From the NCBI GenBank assembly GCA_049284695.1, contig JBAPYK010000066.1, forward strand, positions 1-29,679: 29,679 nucleotides of DNA, read 5' to 3'. Made by a program: the position numbers and the translations under genes. Positions 8,040 to 16,524 of this stretch are shown here, piece by piece. The notes below the pieces were generated by a model that worked only from the letters and a program-made list of their open reading frames with translations, was not told where the DNA came from and did not search any database. This DNA is from Rhodoplanes sp049284695. Lineage in GTDB: Bacteria > Pseudomonadota > Alphaproteobacteria > Rhizobiales > Xanthobacteraceae. Numbering within the stretch: the first letter of the stretch is position 1; every line of letters starts with the position of its first letter.

Positions 8040-8810
8040 TCATGCGAACCTTGCCCGCGCAATTAATTCAGATTGATCAAGTTTATATAGTGCGTCGATG
8101 ATGCCCGTGGCGAGGCTGCCCGGCCCGTGAGCAGTCTTGGCCGCTATCTCGCCGGCAATGGACAATGCGAGCACCCCTGCTCCCGTCGCTCGCCAGGGAT
8201 CGGGCTCCACCGCGAGGCAAGCTGCGATCAAACTCGCGCCGGCGCAACCCATGGCGGTGATCATGGACATCCACGGATGGCCGTTGGCGATGCAGATCGA
8301 TTGCGCGCCACCGGAGATGAGATCGGTTTCGCCCGTGAGCGCAATTGCGGCGCCGATGTCTCTCGCATAGCGAGCGACGGCCGTCGGGGTTGCGTCGGCC
8401 GCAGCGATGGTCGCGAACTCCCGGCGATTGACATGCATGGCGGTCGGCCGCATGCGAACAAGCGCCTGGGCGAACACGGCGCGCGTTTGCGAGCGATCGA
8501 TGAAAGCCGGATCGAGAATCCATCGCACGCCCAGTTCGCTCGCCGTGTCGATGGCTATCCCGATCGCCTCACGGCGTGCCGCGTCCAGCGTTCCGAGATT
8601 GACGAGCAGCGCGTCGGCGCCCCCGACAAAATCGGCGACCTCTTCCGGCGAGATGGTCATCGAGGGCATAGCGCCCACGGCCAGCAGCATGTTGGCGGTG
8701 AAGGTCTGCGCAACCGCATTGGTAATGCAATGCACGCGCGGGCGGTATTGGCGCAACCGTCCAAGAACGTCGGCGGCGATAAGCGGAAATTCGCCTTGCG
8801 GGGCCCGCAC
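8040..8810 (-). CDS. thiM: Hydroxyethylthiazole kinase ThiM (256 aa)
   Basis: ThiM phosphorylates 4-methyl-5-(2-hydroxyethyl)thiazole so the salvaged thiazole can re-enter thiamine synthesis. Family marks are VHCITNAVAQTFTANMLLAVGAMPSM (about 26-51), NLGTLD (71-76), WILDPA (97-102), VNRREF (127-132, at the usual position of the N-x-x-E metal motif) and TAMGCAGASL with the conserved cysteine C189. The start is GTG at 8810, with GGAG six bases upstream lying at the 3' end of the TPP riboswitch. It heads the operon thiM-thiD-TRAP binding protein. No thiE is present in the window, so coupling of the two halves must be encoded elsewhere. Confidence 0.95.
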   Translation of the reverse strand: MRAPQGEFPLIAADVLGRLRQYRPRVHCITNAVAQTFTANMLLAVGAMPSMTISPEEVADFVGGADALLVNLGTLDAARREAIGIAIDTASELGVRWILDPAFIDRSQTRAVFAQALVRMRPTAMHVNRREFATIAAADATPTAVARYARDIGAAIALTGETDLISGGAQSICIANGHPWMSMITAMGCAGASLIAACLAVEPDPWRATGAGVLALSIAGEIAAKTAHGPGSLATGIIDALYKLDQSELIARARFA

Positions 8811-8815
8811 CTCAA

Positions 8816-8903
8816 GCTCCCTTCGCCGGCATGACCCGGATCAGGTTCGACGGGTTGGCCAAAGCCTCTCAGCCCGACGGGGAATTCCGTCGGACACCCC
8901 GTT
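8816..8903 (-). promoter_or_regulatory. TPP riboswitch (THI element) ahead of thiM
   Basis: On the minus strand the conserved THI-box parts appear in order: GGGGTG (from 8900), a perfect stem CCGACGG/CCGTCGG (8893-8887 and 8880-8874), CTGAGA (8872-8867), AACCTGATC (8847-8839), ATGCCGGC (8832-8825) and AAGGGA (8823-8818). The last block runs straight into the ribosome site of thiM (GGAG at 8820-8817), so thiamine pyrophosphate binding should hide it and block translation. There is no room for a separate terminator hairpin. Confidence 0.93.
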
Positions 8904-9045
8904 GAAATCGCCCGAGAAAAGGCTAGTCATCTATCCGTAAAGTTGCAAGGGGCCGCGGAGCGTGGGCGGGTCCCGGAGGCTTGTCAAAACGCGGGAGTTT
9001 TGCTCGATTGCGTGATGTCGCCGAAAAAGGCGCGCGGAGGCGGGA

Positions 9046-9282
9046 ATGATTCCCTTTTTCGTACAAATCAAGTGCCAGCTCGGCAAAGCCTACCAAGTCG
9101 CCAACCAGCTCGCCGACGCCGAGATTGCATCGGAAATCTATTCCACGGCCGGCGACTTCGACCTCCTGGCGAAATTCTATGTCGGCCGCGACGTCGACAT
9201 CGGCCACTTTGTCAACGAGAAGGTGCAGACGATCCCGGGCATTCAGGACACCCGCACCATCATCACCTTCAAGGCGTTCTGA
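9046..9282 (+). CDS. Stand-alone Lrp/AsnC ligand-binding (RAM) domain protein (78 aa)
   Basis: The product matches only the C-terminal effector-binding domain of Lrp/AsnC regulators: MIPFFVQIKCQLGKAYQVA, then IYSTAGDFDLLAKFYV, and TIPGIQDTRTIITFKAF, the usual beta-alpha-beta-beta-alpha-beta order. There is no DNA-binding helix-turn-helix, and the start is firm because GGAGG lies five bases before ATG 9046. Such short proteins are common in alphaproteobacteria. They may form oligomers that sense amino acids or modify full-length Lrp proteins; the exact role is unknown. It is divergent from the thi operon and ends 12 bases before the converging cytochrome gene. Confidence 0.85.
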   Translation: MIPFFVQIKCQLGKAYQVANQLADAEIASEIYSTAGDFDLLAKFYVGRDVDIGHFVNEKVQTIPGIQDTRTIITFKAF

Positions 9283-9294
9283 CGCGAACTTCAT

Positions 9295-10206
9295 CTATTT
9301 TGGCGGCGGCCGCGGACCTTCGGCCGGCGGCAGCGACTTGAGATAGGCCGCCATCGCCGCGCGATCCCCGGATGGAAGCTGCGACGTATTGCGCACGACA
9401 TCGCGCATGCTCCCTCCGACCGAATCCCCCTTGGGCAATTCGCCGGTCTCCAAGAGATATTCGATGTCTTTGGCCGACCATTTGGCGAGACCCTTCTGGG
9501 TGATGTTCGGAACCCACCCCTCGCCTTCCGGGTTGGGGCCGCCAGCCAAGCGCTGTCCCGCTTTCAGGCCGCCCAGCAGGTCGCGCGGGCTGTGGCATTC
9601 CCCGCAGTGGCCGGGGCCGTTGACGAGATAGGCGCCGCGATTCCATTGCGGCGATTGCGACGGATCGGGCGCGAAGGGCTGGCCGTCGAGATACAGCAGC
9701 TTCCACAGCCCGAGACCGCGGCGGATGTTGAACGGGAAGGCGAGATCGTGATCGCGCGTCTTGCCGGCGACGGACGGCAGCGTCTGCAGATAGGCATATA
9801 GATCGCGCAGGTCGCCGAGCGTCATCCGCTGATAGGAGGCGTAAGGAAACGCCGGATAGTAGTGACGGCCGTCCGGCGACGTCCCCTTGGTCATGGCGGT
9901 CACGAAATCGGCCTCGCTCCAGCGGCCGATGCCGTCATTCGGGTGCGGAGAAATGTTGGGGGCGTAAAACGTGCCGAAGGGCGAGCGCAGCGCCACGCCG
10001 CCGCCGAGCTTCGTCCGCTCCTCCTTGGATGGGGCATGGCAGGAGGCGCAGCCTCCCGCCATGAACATGACGCGACCATTGTCGAGGTCAGGCTCATGGC
10101 TCGGCAGCGCGCTCGCCGCCACCGTCTGCGGCATCGTCAGAAACCAGAAGGAGGCTAACCCGACTAAGAGCGCGAGCGCCGCAAGGATCAGGAGCTTACG
10201 AATCAC
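9295..10206 (-). CDS. Di-haem cytochrome c, membrane-anchored or exported (303 aa)
   Basis: An N-terminal hydrophobic stretch (about residues 4-24, LLILAALALLVGLASFWFLT) acts as signal or anchor. Two c-type haem sites follow: CASCH at 53-57 and CGECH at 201-205. Each lies in its own domain with the pattern of electron-accepting subunits of periplasmic dehydrogenases (FYAPNISPHPNDGIGRWSEADF and VPNITQKGLAKWSAKDIEYLL are the paired W-S segments). It probably takes electrons from a partner dehydrogenase in the periplasm. It follows the cytochrome c' gene on the minus strand (134-base gap), with a molybdopterin enzyme further upstream, which is the likeliest partner. The C-terminus is proline-rich. 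Confidence 0.88.
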   Translation of the reverse strand: MIRKLLILAALALLVGLASFWFLTMPQTVAASALPSHEPDLDNGRVMFMAGGCASCHAPSKEERTKLGGGVALRSPFGTFYAPNISPHPNDGIGRWSEADFVTAMTKGTSPDGRHYYPAFPYASYQRMTLGDLRDLYAYLQTLPSVAGKTRDHDLAFPFNIRRGLGLWKLLYLDGQPFAPDPSQSPQWNRGAYLVNGPGHCGECHSPRDLLGGLKAGQRLAGGPNPEGEGWVPNITQKGLAKWSAKDIEYLLETGELPKGDSVGGSMRDVVRNTSQLPSGDRAAMAAYLKSLPPAEGPRPPPK

Positions 10207-10340
10207 GCTCGCTCTTCCCTACCGACCGCGGGCAACCGCATCTTATCGGCGAGCGCCGGAGGCCCCCCGGCCGATGCCCCGGACCAGCGGCGGCCCACAA
10301 CAAAGCGCCGCTGCCGCAATCGTCAACAGATCCGGCTTAC

Positions 10341-10790
10341 TCAGCTTTTTTTGACCCGATAGACTTCGTGGCAGCCATTGCACGTCTCAACGATCACGGC
10401 GCGAGCGTCCTTGAGCCCGTCGAGGCTCTTCGCCTTGGGGGCGTTTTCGTCGATGTCCTTTACGAGTTTGGCAAGCCGCGCATCGAAGTCCGCCTTATTC
10501 TGCCATACCTTTTCCGAGGCATAGTAATCGGCGTCAGGCGCCTGGCCTTTGGCCGTCGCGACATAAAGCGCCGATAGCTTCGGAGCGATCTCTTTGAGCT
10601 TGGCGAAAGCCTCATCCACTTTCGCCTGATCGTACGCGATTTCGCCGCGCACCATCTTGTTTAAAGTTCCATAGACGTATTCGCCCTGATTATACATCAG
10701 CTCCGCCCGCTCGCGGACGAGATCGGACTGAGCGGCAACGGTCGCAACACCTGTCGCCAACACAGCCGCGGCGAGCATCGATCGCATCAT
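10341..10790 (-). CDS. Cytochrome c' / c-556 family protein (149 aa)
   Basis: A signal peptide (MLAAAVLATGVATVAA, about residues 5-20) is followed by a four-helix-type domain and a single haem site CNGCH at 137-141 near the C-terminus, the hallmark of class II cytochromes c. Helices are suggested by LVRERAELMYNQGEYVYGTLNKM, KVDEAFAKLKEIAPKLSALY and DFDARLAKLVKDIDENAPKAK. Members carry electrons or bind NO in the periplasm. It lies between a di-haem cytochrome gene and a molybdenum hydroxylase gene, all minus strand, and is separated from the latter by a possible terminator, so it may have its own promoter. Confidence 0.9.
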   Translation of the reverse strand: MMRSMLAAAVLATGVATVAAQSDLVRERAELMYNQGEYVYGTLNKMVRGEIAYDQAKVDEAFAKLKEIAPKLSALYVATAKGQAPDADYYASEKVWQNKADFDARLAKLVKDIDENAPKAKSLDGLKDARAVIVETCNGCHEVYRVKKS

Positions 10791-10919
10791 GATTCCGCCT
10801 CCTCTCTATCTCGTGAAACTGCGCTTTCGTGCGCCCCGGAGCGGCAGCGTCCTTCGCTCCTGTCGGCACAAGCCAGTTTCGCCGATAGTTGTTACCGGCT
10901 GTTCGCCACTGGAAAAGCG

Positions 10920-10950
10920 GCGGCATCGCCGCACGCGATCACGATGCCGC
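10920..10950 (-). terminator. Possible terminator after the molybdenum hydroxylase gene
   Basis: Arms at 10950-10942 and 10928-10920 form a perfect 9-bp GC-rich stem (GCGGCATCG/CGATGCCGC) with a 13-base loop. On the minus strand it is followed by CGCTTTTCC, a short T-run. It lies about 40 bases after the hydroxylase stop at 10992. The T-run is short, so termination may be partial. Confidence 0.4.
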
Positions 10951-10991
10951 GATACCTTTCGGTTATTCCAGCATTTTTGCGTGACCTAAAG

Positions 10992-13292
10992 CTACAACGT
11001 ATGCAGGCGCTTGCCCTCTTCGATCGCGGCCCACAGGCGTTCGGGCGTCGCCGGCATGTCGACATGGCGGATGCGGTAGGCGCGCCATAACGCATCGACG
11101 ACGGCGTTAATGACCGCCGGGCACGCGCCAATAGTGCCTGCCTCACCTGCTCCCTTCACCCCAAGCGGATTGGTCGCGCAGCGCACATTGCGGGTCTCAA
11201 ATATGAATCCGGGCGTATCGTCCGCGCGCGGCAGCGCATAATCGAGCAGGCTCGCGGTGATCAACTGGCCGGAGTCGCTGTCATAGACCGTGCGTTCCAT
11301 CAACGCCTGACCGATGCCTTGCACCGCTCCGCCTTCGACCTGGCCTTCGAGCAGCAGCGGATTGAGCGTCACGCCGAAGTCATCGACCACCACATAGCTG
11401 ACGATGTCGACATGCCCGGTGTCGGCATCGATCTCGACTTCGGCGACGTGCGTGCCGTTGGGATAGGTCGCCGCATTGGGCGCAAACGTGTCTTCAGTGG
11501 TCAATCGTTCCGGACTCGCCTTGGTCGCTCGCGCCAGCTCGGCAAGGGAGAGCGCGCGATCGGTTCCGGCGATGCGGACATGGCCCGCGGCGAATTCGAG
11601 ATCGGTGATGCTCGCTTCGAGCGCATCGGCTGCGATGTCTTTCAGATTATCGGCGAGCTTCTTCGCCGCGCCTGCCGCCGCGACGCCCCCGCAAGGAATC
11701 GAGCTCGACCCGCCGGTGCCGGCGCCGGTCGCGATCAGCCTGGTGTCGCCCTGGATCACCCGCACTTGCTCCGGCGGGAGGGCGAGATGCTCGGCGATCA
11801 GTTGCGCATAGGCGGTGTGATGACCTTGGCCGGTCGACTGCGAGCCGATCAGCACCGTGACGACCCCATCCTTTCCGAGCGTGAGCTTGGCCGTCTCGGG
11901 CCCGACCGCGCCGCACGCCTCGATATAGGTCGCAAGGCCGATGCCGCGCAGCTTGCCGGCCTTTTTCGACGCGGCTGCGCGACGATTGAAGCCCTTCCAA
12001 TCGGCGATCTCCTGCGCGCGCGCCATGTGTCCGGCGAATTCGCCGGAGTCGTAGACTTTCCCGGTCGCGGTCCGGTAGGGCATCGCCTGCGGCTTGATGA
12101 AGTTGCGCTTGCGCAGCGCGTCCGGGGCGACGCCAAGATCGCGTGCGGCGGCGTCGACCAGCCGCTCGATCACATAGGCCGCTTCCGGCCGGCCGGCGCC
12201 GCGATAGGCATCGACCGGCACCGTGTTGGTGTAGGCCGACCGGATGCGGATGAAGCAGGTCGGGATGTCGTAAACGCCGGGCAGCATGCCGGCGCCGACA
12301 TAGGGAATGTAGGGCGCGAAGAAGGAGAGATACGCCCCCATGTCGCAGACCGTATCGACCGCGAGCGCGAGAAACCGTCCCTTCTCGTCGAGCGCGAGCT
12401 TGGCGATGGTGACATTGTCACGCCCTTGCGTGTCGGCGACGAAGTGTTCCATGCGCTCGGCGACCCACGCGACCGGCCGGCCGAGCCGCTGCGCCGCAAC
12501 CGCGCAAAGCGCATATTCCCGATAGGGAAAAAGCTTCGTTCCGAAACCGCCGCCGACGTCGGGCGTGACCACATGCAGACGATCTTCGGGAATGCGCAGG
12601 ATGGCCCCGGCAAGTACCCTCTTCACCGTATGGGAGCCCTGGCTGCCGAGGGTCAACATGAAGCTTCCGCTCGCCGGGTTGTACTCCGCGAGCACCGCCC
12701 GCGTGTCGAGATAATTGGTGACGAGGCGCTGGTTGACGAGCGTGAGCGATACGGTCTGCGCCGCGTCTGCGAACGCCGCCGCCGTCTTTGCTTCGTCGCC
12801 AAGCGTCTGCTCATAGGCGAGATTGCCGGGACGATCGGCCCATACCAGCGGCGCGCCAGGCTCGACGGCTGCGACCGCATCGACGACATGCGGCAGCGCT
12901 TCCCAATCGACTTCGATGGCTTCGGCCGCGTCCTTCGCCTGGTCAAGCGTGTCGGCGACGATGACGGCGATGGCGTCGCCGACGTGACGCGCGATGTCGC
13001 CGACAAGGATCGGGTATTCCGGCGGATCAACGGTGATCCCGGGCGGCACGCCGAAGCACGGCAACGGCCCAAGTTCAGTGATGTCGGCGGCGGTCAAGAT
13101 CAGGCGAACGCCCGGCATAGCGCGCGCCGCGTCGACATCGATGCGGTTCAAGCGCGCGTGCGCGTGGGGCGAGCGGACCACCACCGCACGACACGCATCG
13201 GGCGGAACGAGATCGGCAACATAACGCCCATTTCCGCGGAGGAACGCGTCATCCTCCTTGCGGGTGACGGATTGCGAAACGCCGAACTTCAT
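10992..13292 (-). CDS. Xanthine dehydrogenase-family molybdopterin-binding subunit (766 aa)
   Basis: This is the large catalytic subunit of a molybdenum hydroxylase, which oxidises aldehydes, N-heterocycles or related compounds using water. The N-terminal a/b-hammerhead domain begins GVSQSVTRKEDDAFLRGNGRYVADL. The cofactor domain contains VTPDVGGGFGTKLFPYRE and, toward the C-terminus, GVKGAGEAGTIGA with the catalytic base E717. The active-site loop is AYRGAGRPEA, not the AYxCSFR of true CO dehydrogenase, so it belongs to the so-called form II CoxL-like group with unknown substrate. No signal peptide is visible. The usual [2Fe-2S] and FAD subunits are absent beside it: upstream is an RND permease and downstream are cytochromes. 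It may pair with subunits encoded elsewhere. Confidence 0.9.
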   Translation of the reverse strand: MKFGVSQSVTRKEDDAFLRGNGRYVADLVPPDACRAVVVRSPHAHARLNRIDVDAARAMPGVRLILTAADITELGPLPCFGVPPGITVDPPEYPILVGDIARHVGDAIAVIVADTLDQAKDAAEAIEVDWEALPHVVDAVAAVEPGAPLVWADRPGNLAYEQTLGDEAKTAAAFADAAQTVSLTLVNQRLVTNYLDTRAVLAEYNPASGSFMLTLGSQGSHTVKRVLAGAILRIPEDRLHVVTPDVGGGFGTKLFPYREYALCAVAAQRLGRPVAWVAERMEHFVADTQGRDNVTIAKLALDEKGRFLALAVDTVCDMGAYLSFFAPYIPYVGAGMLPGVYDIPTCFIRIRSAYTNTVPVDAYRGAGRPEAAYVIERLVDAAARDLGVAPDALRKRNFIKPQAMPYRTATGKVYDSGEFAGHMARAQEIADWKGFNRRAAASKKAGKLRGIGLATYIEACGAVGPETAKLTLGKDGVVTVLIGSQSTGQGHHTAYAQLIAEHLALPPEQVRVIQGDTRLIATGAGTGGSSSIPCGGVAAAGAAKKLADNLKDIAADALEASITDLEFAAGHVRIAGTDRALSLAELARATKASPERLTTEDTFAPNAATYPNGTHVAEVEIDADTGHVDIVSYVVVDDFGVTLNPLLLEGQVEGGAVQGIGQALMERTVYDSDSGQLITASLLDYALPRADDTPGFIFETRNVRCATNPLGVKGAGEAGTIGACPAVINAVVDALWRAYRIRHVDMPATPERLWAAIEEGKRLHTL

Positions 13293-13344
13293 CCGAAATG
13301 CTCCAATTCATGTGCGTCGCCTTTCGGCGCTCCGGCGGATCCAT

Positions 13345-16300
13345 TCACTCTGCCGGATGGCCGGCCGAGGCCGTCGACGCAGCACGGCGTTTCCGGCCCA
13401 GCCCCGCCAACCACCGGCACACGACGTAGAACACCGGCGTGAAGATAAGCCCGAAGGCCGTCACCCCGATCATCCCGGAAAACACCGCCGTACCTAGCGT
13501 CTGGCGCAGTTCGGCGCCGGCGCCGACCGCCCAGACCAGCGGCACGACGCCGAAAATGAAGGCGAACGAGGTCATCAGAATCGGCCGCAGCCGCAGCCGC
13601 GCCGCTTCGACCGCGGCGGCGAAGCGATCGCGGCCCCGGTCTTCGAGTTGCTTGGCGAACTCGACGATCAGAATCGCGTTCTTGGCCGCCAATCCGATCA
13701 GCACGACAAAGCCCACCTGGGTGAGGATGTTGTTGTCCTGTCCACGCAGGATCACGCCGGTGATCGAGGCGATGAGGCACATCGGCACGATCAGGATGAC
13801 GGCGAGCGGCAGCGTCAGGCTTTCAAACTGCGCGGCCAACACCAGGAATACGAACACCACCGCCAGAGCGAAGGCGAAGCTCGCCGTGCTGCCGGCGCGA
13901 ATCTGCTGGAAGGCGAGCGTCGTCCACTCATAGGCGAAGCCCTCCGGCAAGGTCTCGGCCGCTAGCCGATCCATGATCGCGATCGCCTGGCCTTGCGAAT
14001 AGCCGGGCGCCGCCGCCCCGTCGAGCTCGGCCGCCGGATAGAGATTGTAGCGCGGCACCCGGAACGGCCCCGATATGTCGCGCACGGTGGTGAAGGAGCC
14101 GAGCGGAACGGTCGATCCGGAAGAGTTGCGCACCCTGATCCTGAGCACGTCCTTGTAGTTGCTGCGATAAGCGGCGTCGGCCTGCACGGTCACGCGGAAG
14201 GTGCGACCGAGCAGATTGAAGTCGTTGACATAGTTCGACCCGATGAAGACCTGCAGCGCGGCGAACACATCCGCCACGTTCACCCCGAGAAGCTGCGCCT
14301 TGGTGCGATCGATATCGAGATAGAGCTGCGGGGTCTGCGTCTCGAACAGCGAGAACACCTGCTGAAGGCCCGGGGTTTGCGCCGCCCGGCCCATCATGGC
14401 GACCACCGCGCCCTGCAGCACCATCGGTCCGTTCCCCGAACGATCCTCCACCATCATGCGGAAGCCGCCCGCATTGCCGATGCCGGTTACGGGCGGTGGT
14501 TGCACGACGACAATGAAGGCCTCCTCGATCGCCGCGTAACGTCCGAACAACGCGCCTTGGATCGCGGCAGCCGATTTGCGTGGATCCTGCGCGCGGGTCG
14601 CCCACGGCTCGAGAACGAGAAAGAGCGCGCCGGCATTCGGCGCCTGCGTGAACGTCGCGCCGGAGAAACCGACGATGTTGACGGCGTGGGATACGCCGGG
14701 AAGCGGCAAGGCAATGTCGCGCGCGCGCCGCATCACCGCGTCGGTTCGCGCGAGCGAAGCGCCGGGAGGAAGCTGCGCCACCACGATCAGATAACCGCGG
14801 TCGAGTTGCGGAATGAAGCCGGTCGGCGTGCGCGAGAATTCGAAGAGCCCGTATCCGATGATCCCCGCATAGAGCACGAGCATCAGCGCGGCGAAACGCA
14901 CGATGCGCGCCGTCATCCAGCCATAGCCGTTTGCGATCGCGTTGAAGCTGCGATTGAACAGCCGGAAGAAAGCGTGCAGCGGCCACTCGTACCAGCGGTC
15001 GCGATGATGTGGATCATGCGGCTTGAGCAGAAGCGCGCACATCGCGGGAGAAAGCGTCAGCGATACGATCAGAGAAATCACCGTCGCGCCGGCGATGGTG
15101 AGTGCGAACTGTCGGTAAAACTGCCCGGAAATGCCGGTGATGAACGCGGAGGGCACAAAAACCGCGCATAACACCAGCGCAATCGCGATGAGCGCCGCGC
15201 CGACCTCGTCCATGCTCTTGAACGCGGCGTCGCGCGGACTCAGGCCGGTCGCAATGTTGCGCTCGACGTTCTCGACCACGACAATCGCGTCGTCGACCAC
15301 GATGCCGATCGCGAGCACAAGCCCGAACAGCGACAGATTGTTGAGCGAAAATCCAAACAGCGACATGAAAAAGAAGGTGCCGATCAACGACACCGGGATC
15401 GCGACGATCGGAATCACCGCGGCGCGCCAGGTCTGCAGGAACACGATCACGACGAGAACGACGAGAACGATCGCCTCGAGGATCGTTTCGATCACCGCGT
15501 TGACCGACTCCGAGATGAACTCGGTGGGGTTGTAGACGATGTCGTATTTGATCCCGGTCGGGAACCGCTTCGCCACCTGCTGCATGGCGTCGCGCACGCC
15601 CTGCGCCGTCGCGAGCGCGTTGGATCCCGGACGCTGAAACAGCGCGAGCGCCACCGCTTCGTGGTTGTCGAGATAGGAATTGGAGGAATAGTCGAGCGCG
15701 CCCAGTTCGACGCGCCCGACGTCCTTGAGGCGCACCACCGCGGTCGGTGTCTGTTTGACCACGATATTGGCGAATTCATCGGCGTTGGCCAGACGTCCGA
15801 GCGTCTGCACCGCGATCTGAAATGCTCCCTGATTGGGGATCGGCGGCTGATTGATCACGCCCGACGCCACTTGCAAATTCTGCGCCTGCAATGCGAGCAC
15901 GACGTCGGTCGCGGTCATTCCCATCGATTGCAGGCGATCCGGATCGAGCCAGATGCGCATCGAATAGTCGCGGCTGCCGAACACCGTGATGGAGCCGACG
16001 CCGTCGATGCGCGCCAGCACGTCTTTGATCTCCAAGGTCGCGTAATTGGACACGAACAGGATGTCGCGCGACTTATCGGGCGAATAAAGGTGCACGATCA
16101 TCATGAGATCGGGCGAGGCCTTGTTCACCGTGACGCCGATGTTGCGCACGTCCGACGGCAGGCGCGGCAGCGCGATCGACACGCGGTTCTGCACCTGCAC
16201 CTGTGCGATATCGAGATCGGTGCCGAGATCGAACGTGACCGAGATGGAGAAGCGCCCGTCCGCGGTCGAATTCGACGAGAGATAGAGCATCCGCTCGACG

Positions 16301-16524
16301 CCGTTGATCTGCTCCTCGATCGGCGCGACCACGGTGGCGGCGACCACTTCGGCGCTCGCTCCAGGATATTGGCCACTGACGTTGATGACGGGAGGCGCGA
16401 TCTCGGGATATTGCGCGACCGGCAGGCGGAAGAACGAGACTGCTCCGACGATGACAAAAACAATCGACACGACCGAGGCGAAGATCGGGCGATCAATGAA
16501 GAAATGCGATATGCGCACGGTCAA
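13345..16524 (-). CDS. RND multidrug efflux permease, AcrB/MexB-like (1059 aa)
   Basis: This is the inner-membrane proton-driven pump of a tripartite drug efflux system. The start MTVRISHFFIDRPIFASVVSI and the segment PVAQYPEIAPPVINVSGQYPGASAEVV are typical of the HAE-1 family, as is the length. The proton-relay residues are visible: the paired aspartates in GIVVDDAIVVVENVER (transmembrane helix 4, about residue 409) and the lysine in AAKNAILIVEFAKQ (helix 10). Two large periplasmic domains follow helices 1 and 7. The gene overlaps the stop of the adaptor by four bases (ATGA), so the two are translationally coupled. No outer-membrane channel gene is present, so a TolC-like partner must be encoded elsewhere. 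The substrate is not predictable. Confidence 0.95.
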   Translation of the reverse strand: MTVRISHFFIDRPIFASVVSIVFVIVGAVSFFRLPVAQYPEIAPPVINVSGQYPGASAEVVAATVVAPIEEQINGVERMLYLSSNSTADGRFSISVTFDLGTDLDIAQVQVQNRVSIALPRLPSDVRNIGVTVNKASPDLMMIVHLYSPDKSRDILFVSNYATLEIKDVLARIDGVGSITVFGSRDYSMRIWLDPDRLQSMGMTATDVVLALQAQNLQVASGVINQPPIPNQGAFQIAVQTLGRLANADEFANIVVKQTPTAVVRLKDVGRVELGALDYSSNSYLDNHEAVALALFQRPGSNALATAQGVRDAMQQVAKRFPTGIKYDIVYNPTEFISESVNAVIETILEAIVLVVLVVIVFLQTWRAAVIPIVAIPVSLIGTFFFMSLFGFSLNNLSLFGLVLAIGIVVDDAIVVVENVERNIATGLSPRDAAFKSMDEVGAALIAIALVLCAVFVPSAFITGISGQFYRQFALTIAGATVISLIVSLTLSPAMCALLLKPHDPHHRDRWYEWPLHAFFRLFNRSFNAIANGYGWMTARIVRFAALMLVLYAGIIGYGLFEFSRTPTGFIPQLDRGYLIVVAQLPPGASLARTDAVMRRARDIALPLPGVSHAVNIVGFSGATFTQAPNAGALFLVLEPWATRAQDPRKSAAAIQGALFGRYAAIEEAFIVVVQPPPVTGIGNAGGFRMMVEDRSGNGPMVLQGAVVAMMGRAAQTPGLQQVFSLFETQTPQLYLDIDRTKAQLLGVNVADVFAALQVFIGSNYVNDFNLLGRTFRVTVQADAAYRSNYKDVLRIRVRNSSGSTVPLGSFTTVRDISGPFRVPRYNLYPAAELDGAAAPGYSQGQAIAIMDRLAAETLPEGFAYEWTTLAFQQIRAGSTASFAFALAVVFVFLVLAAQFESLTLPLAVILIVPMCLIASITGVILRGQDNNILTQVGFVVLIGLAAKNAILIVEFAKQLEDRGRDRFAAAVEAARLRLRPILMTSFAFIFGVVPLVWAVGAGAELRQTLGTAVFSGMIGVTAFGLIFTPVFYVVCRWLAGLGRKRRAASTASAGHPAE

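Noticed and set aside
10992..13292. Calling the molybdopterin subunit a carbon monoxide dehydrogenase (CoxL)
   Set aside because: The active-site loop is AYRGAGR, not AYxCSFR with the copper-binding cysteine, and CoxM/CoxS are absent.
11319..13442. 707-codon plus-strand open frame opposite the molybdenum hydroxylase
   Set aside because: It is a shadow: composition is rich in Arg, Asp and Gly without domain likeness, while the opposite strand encodes a clear conserved enzyme.
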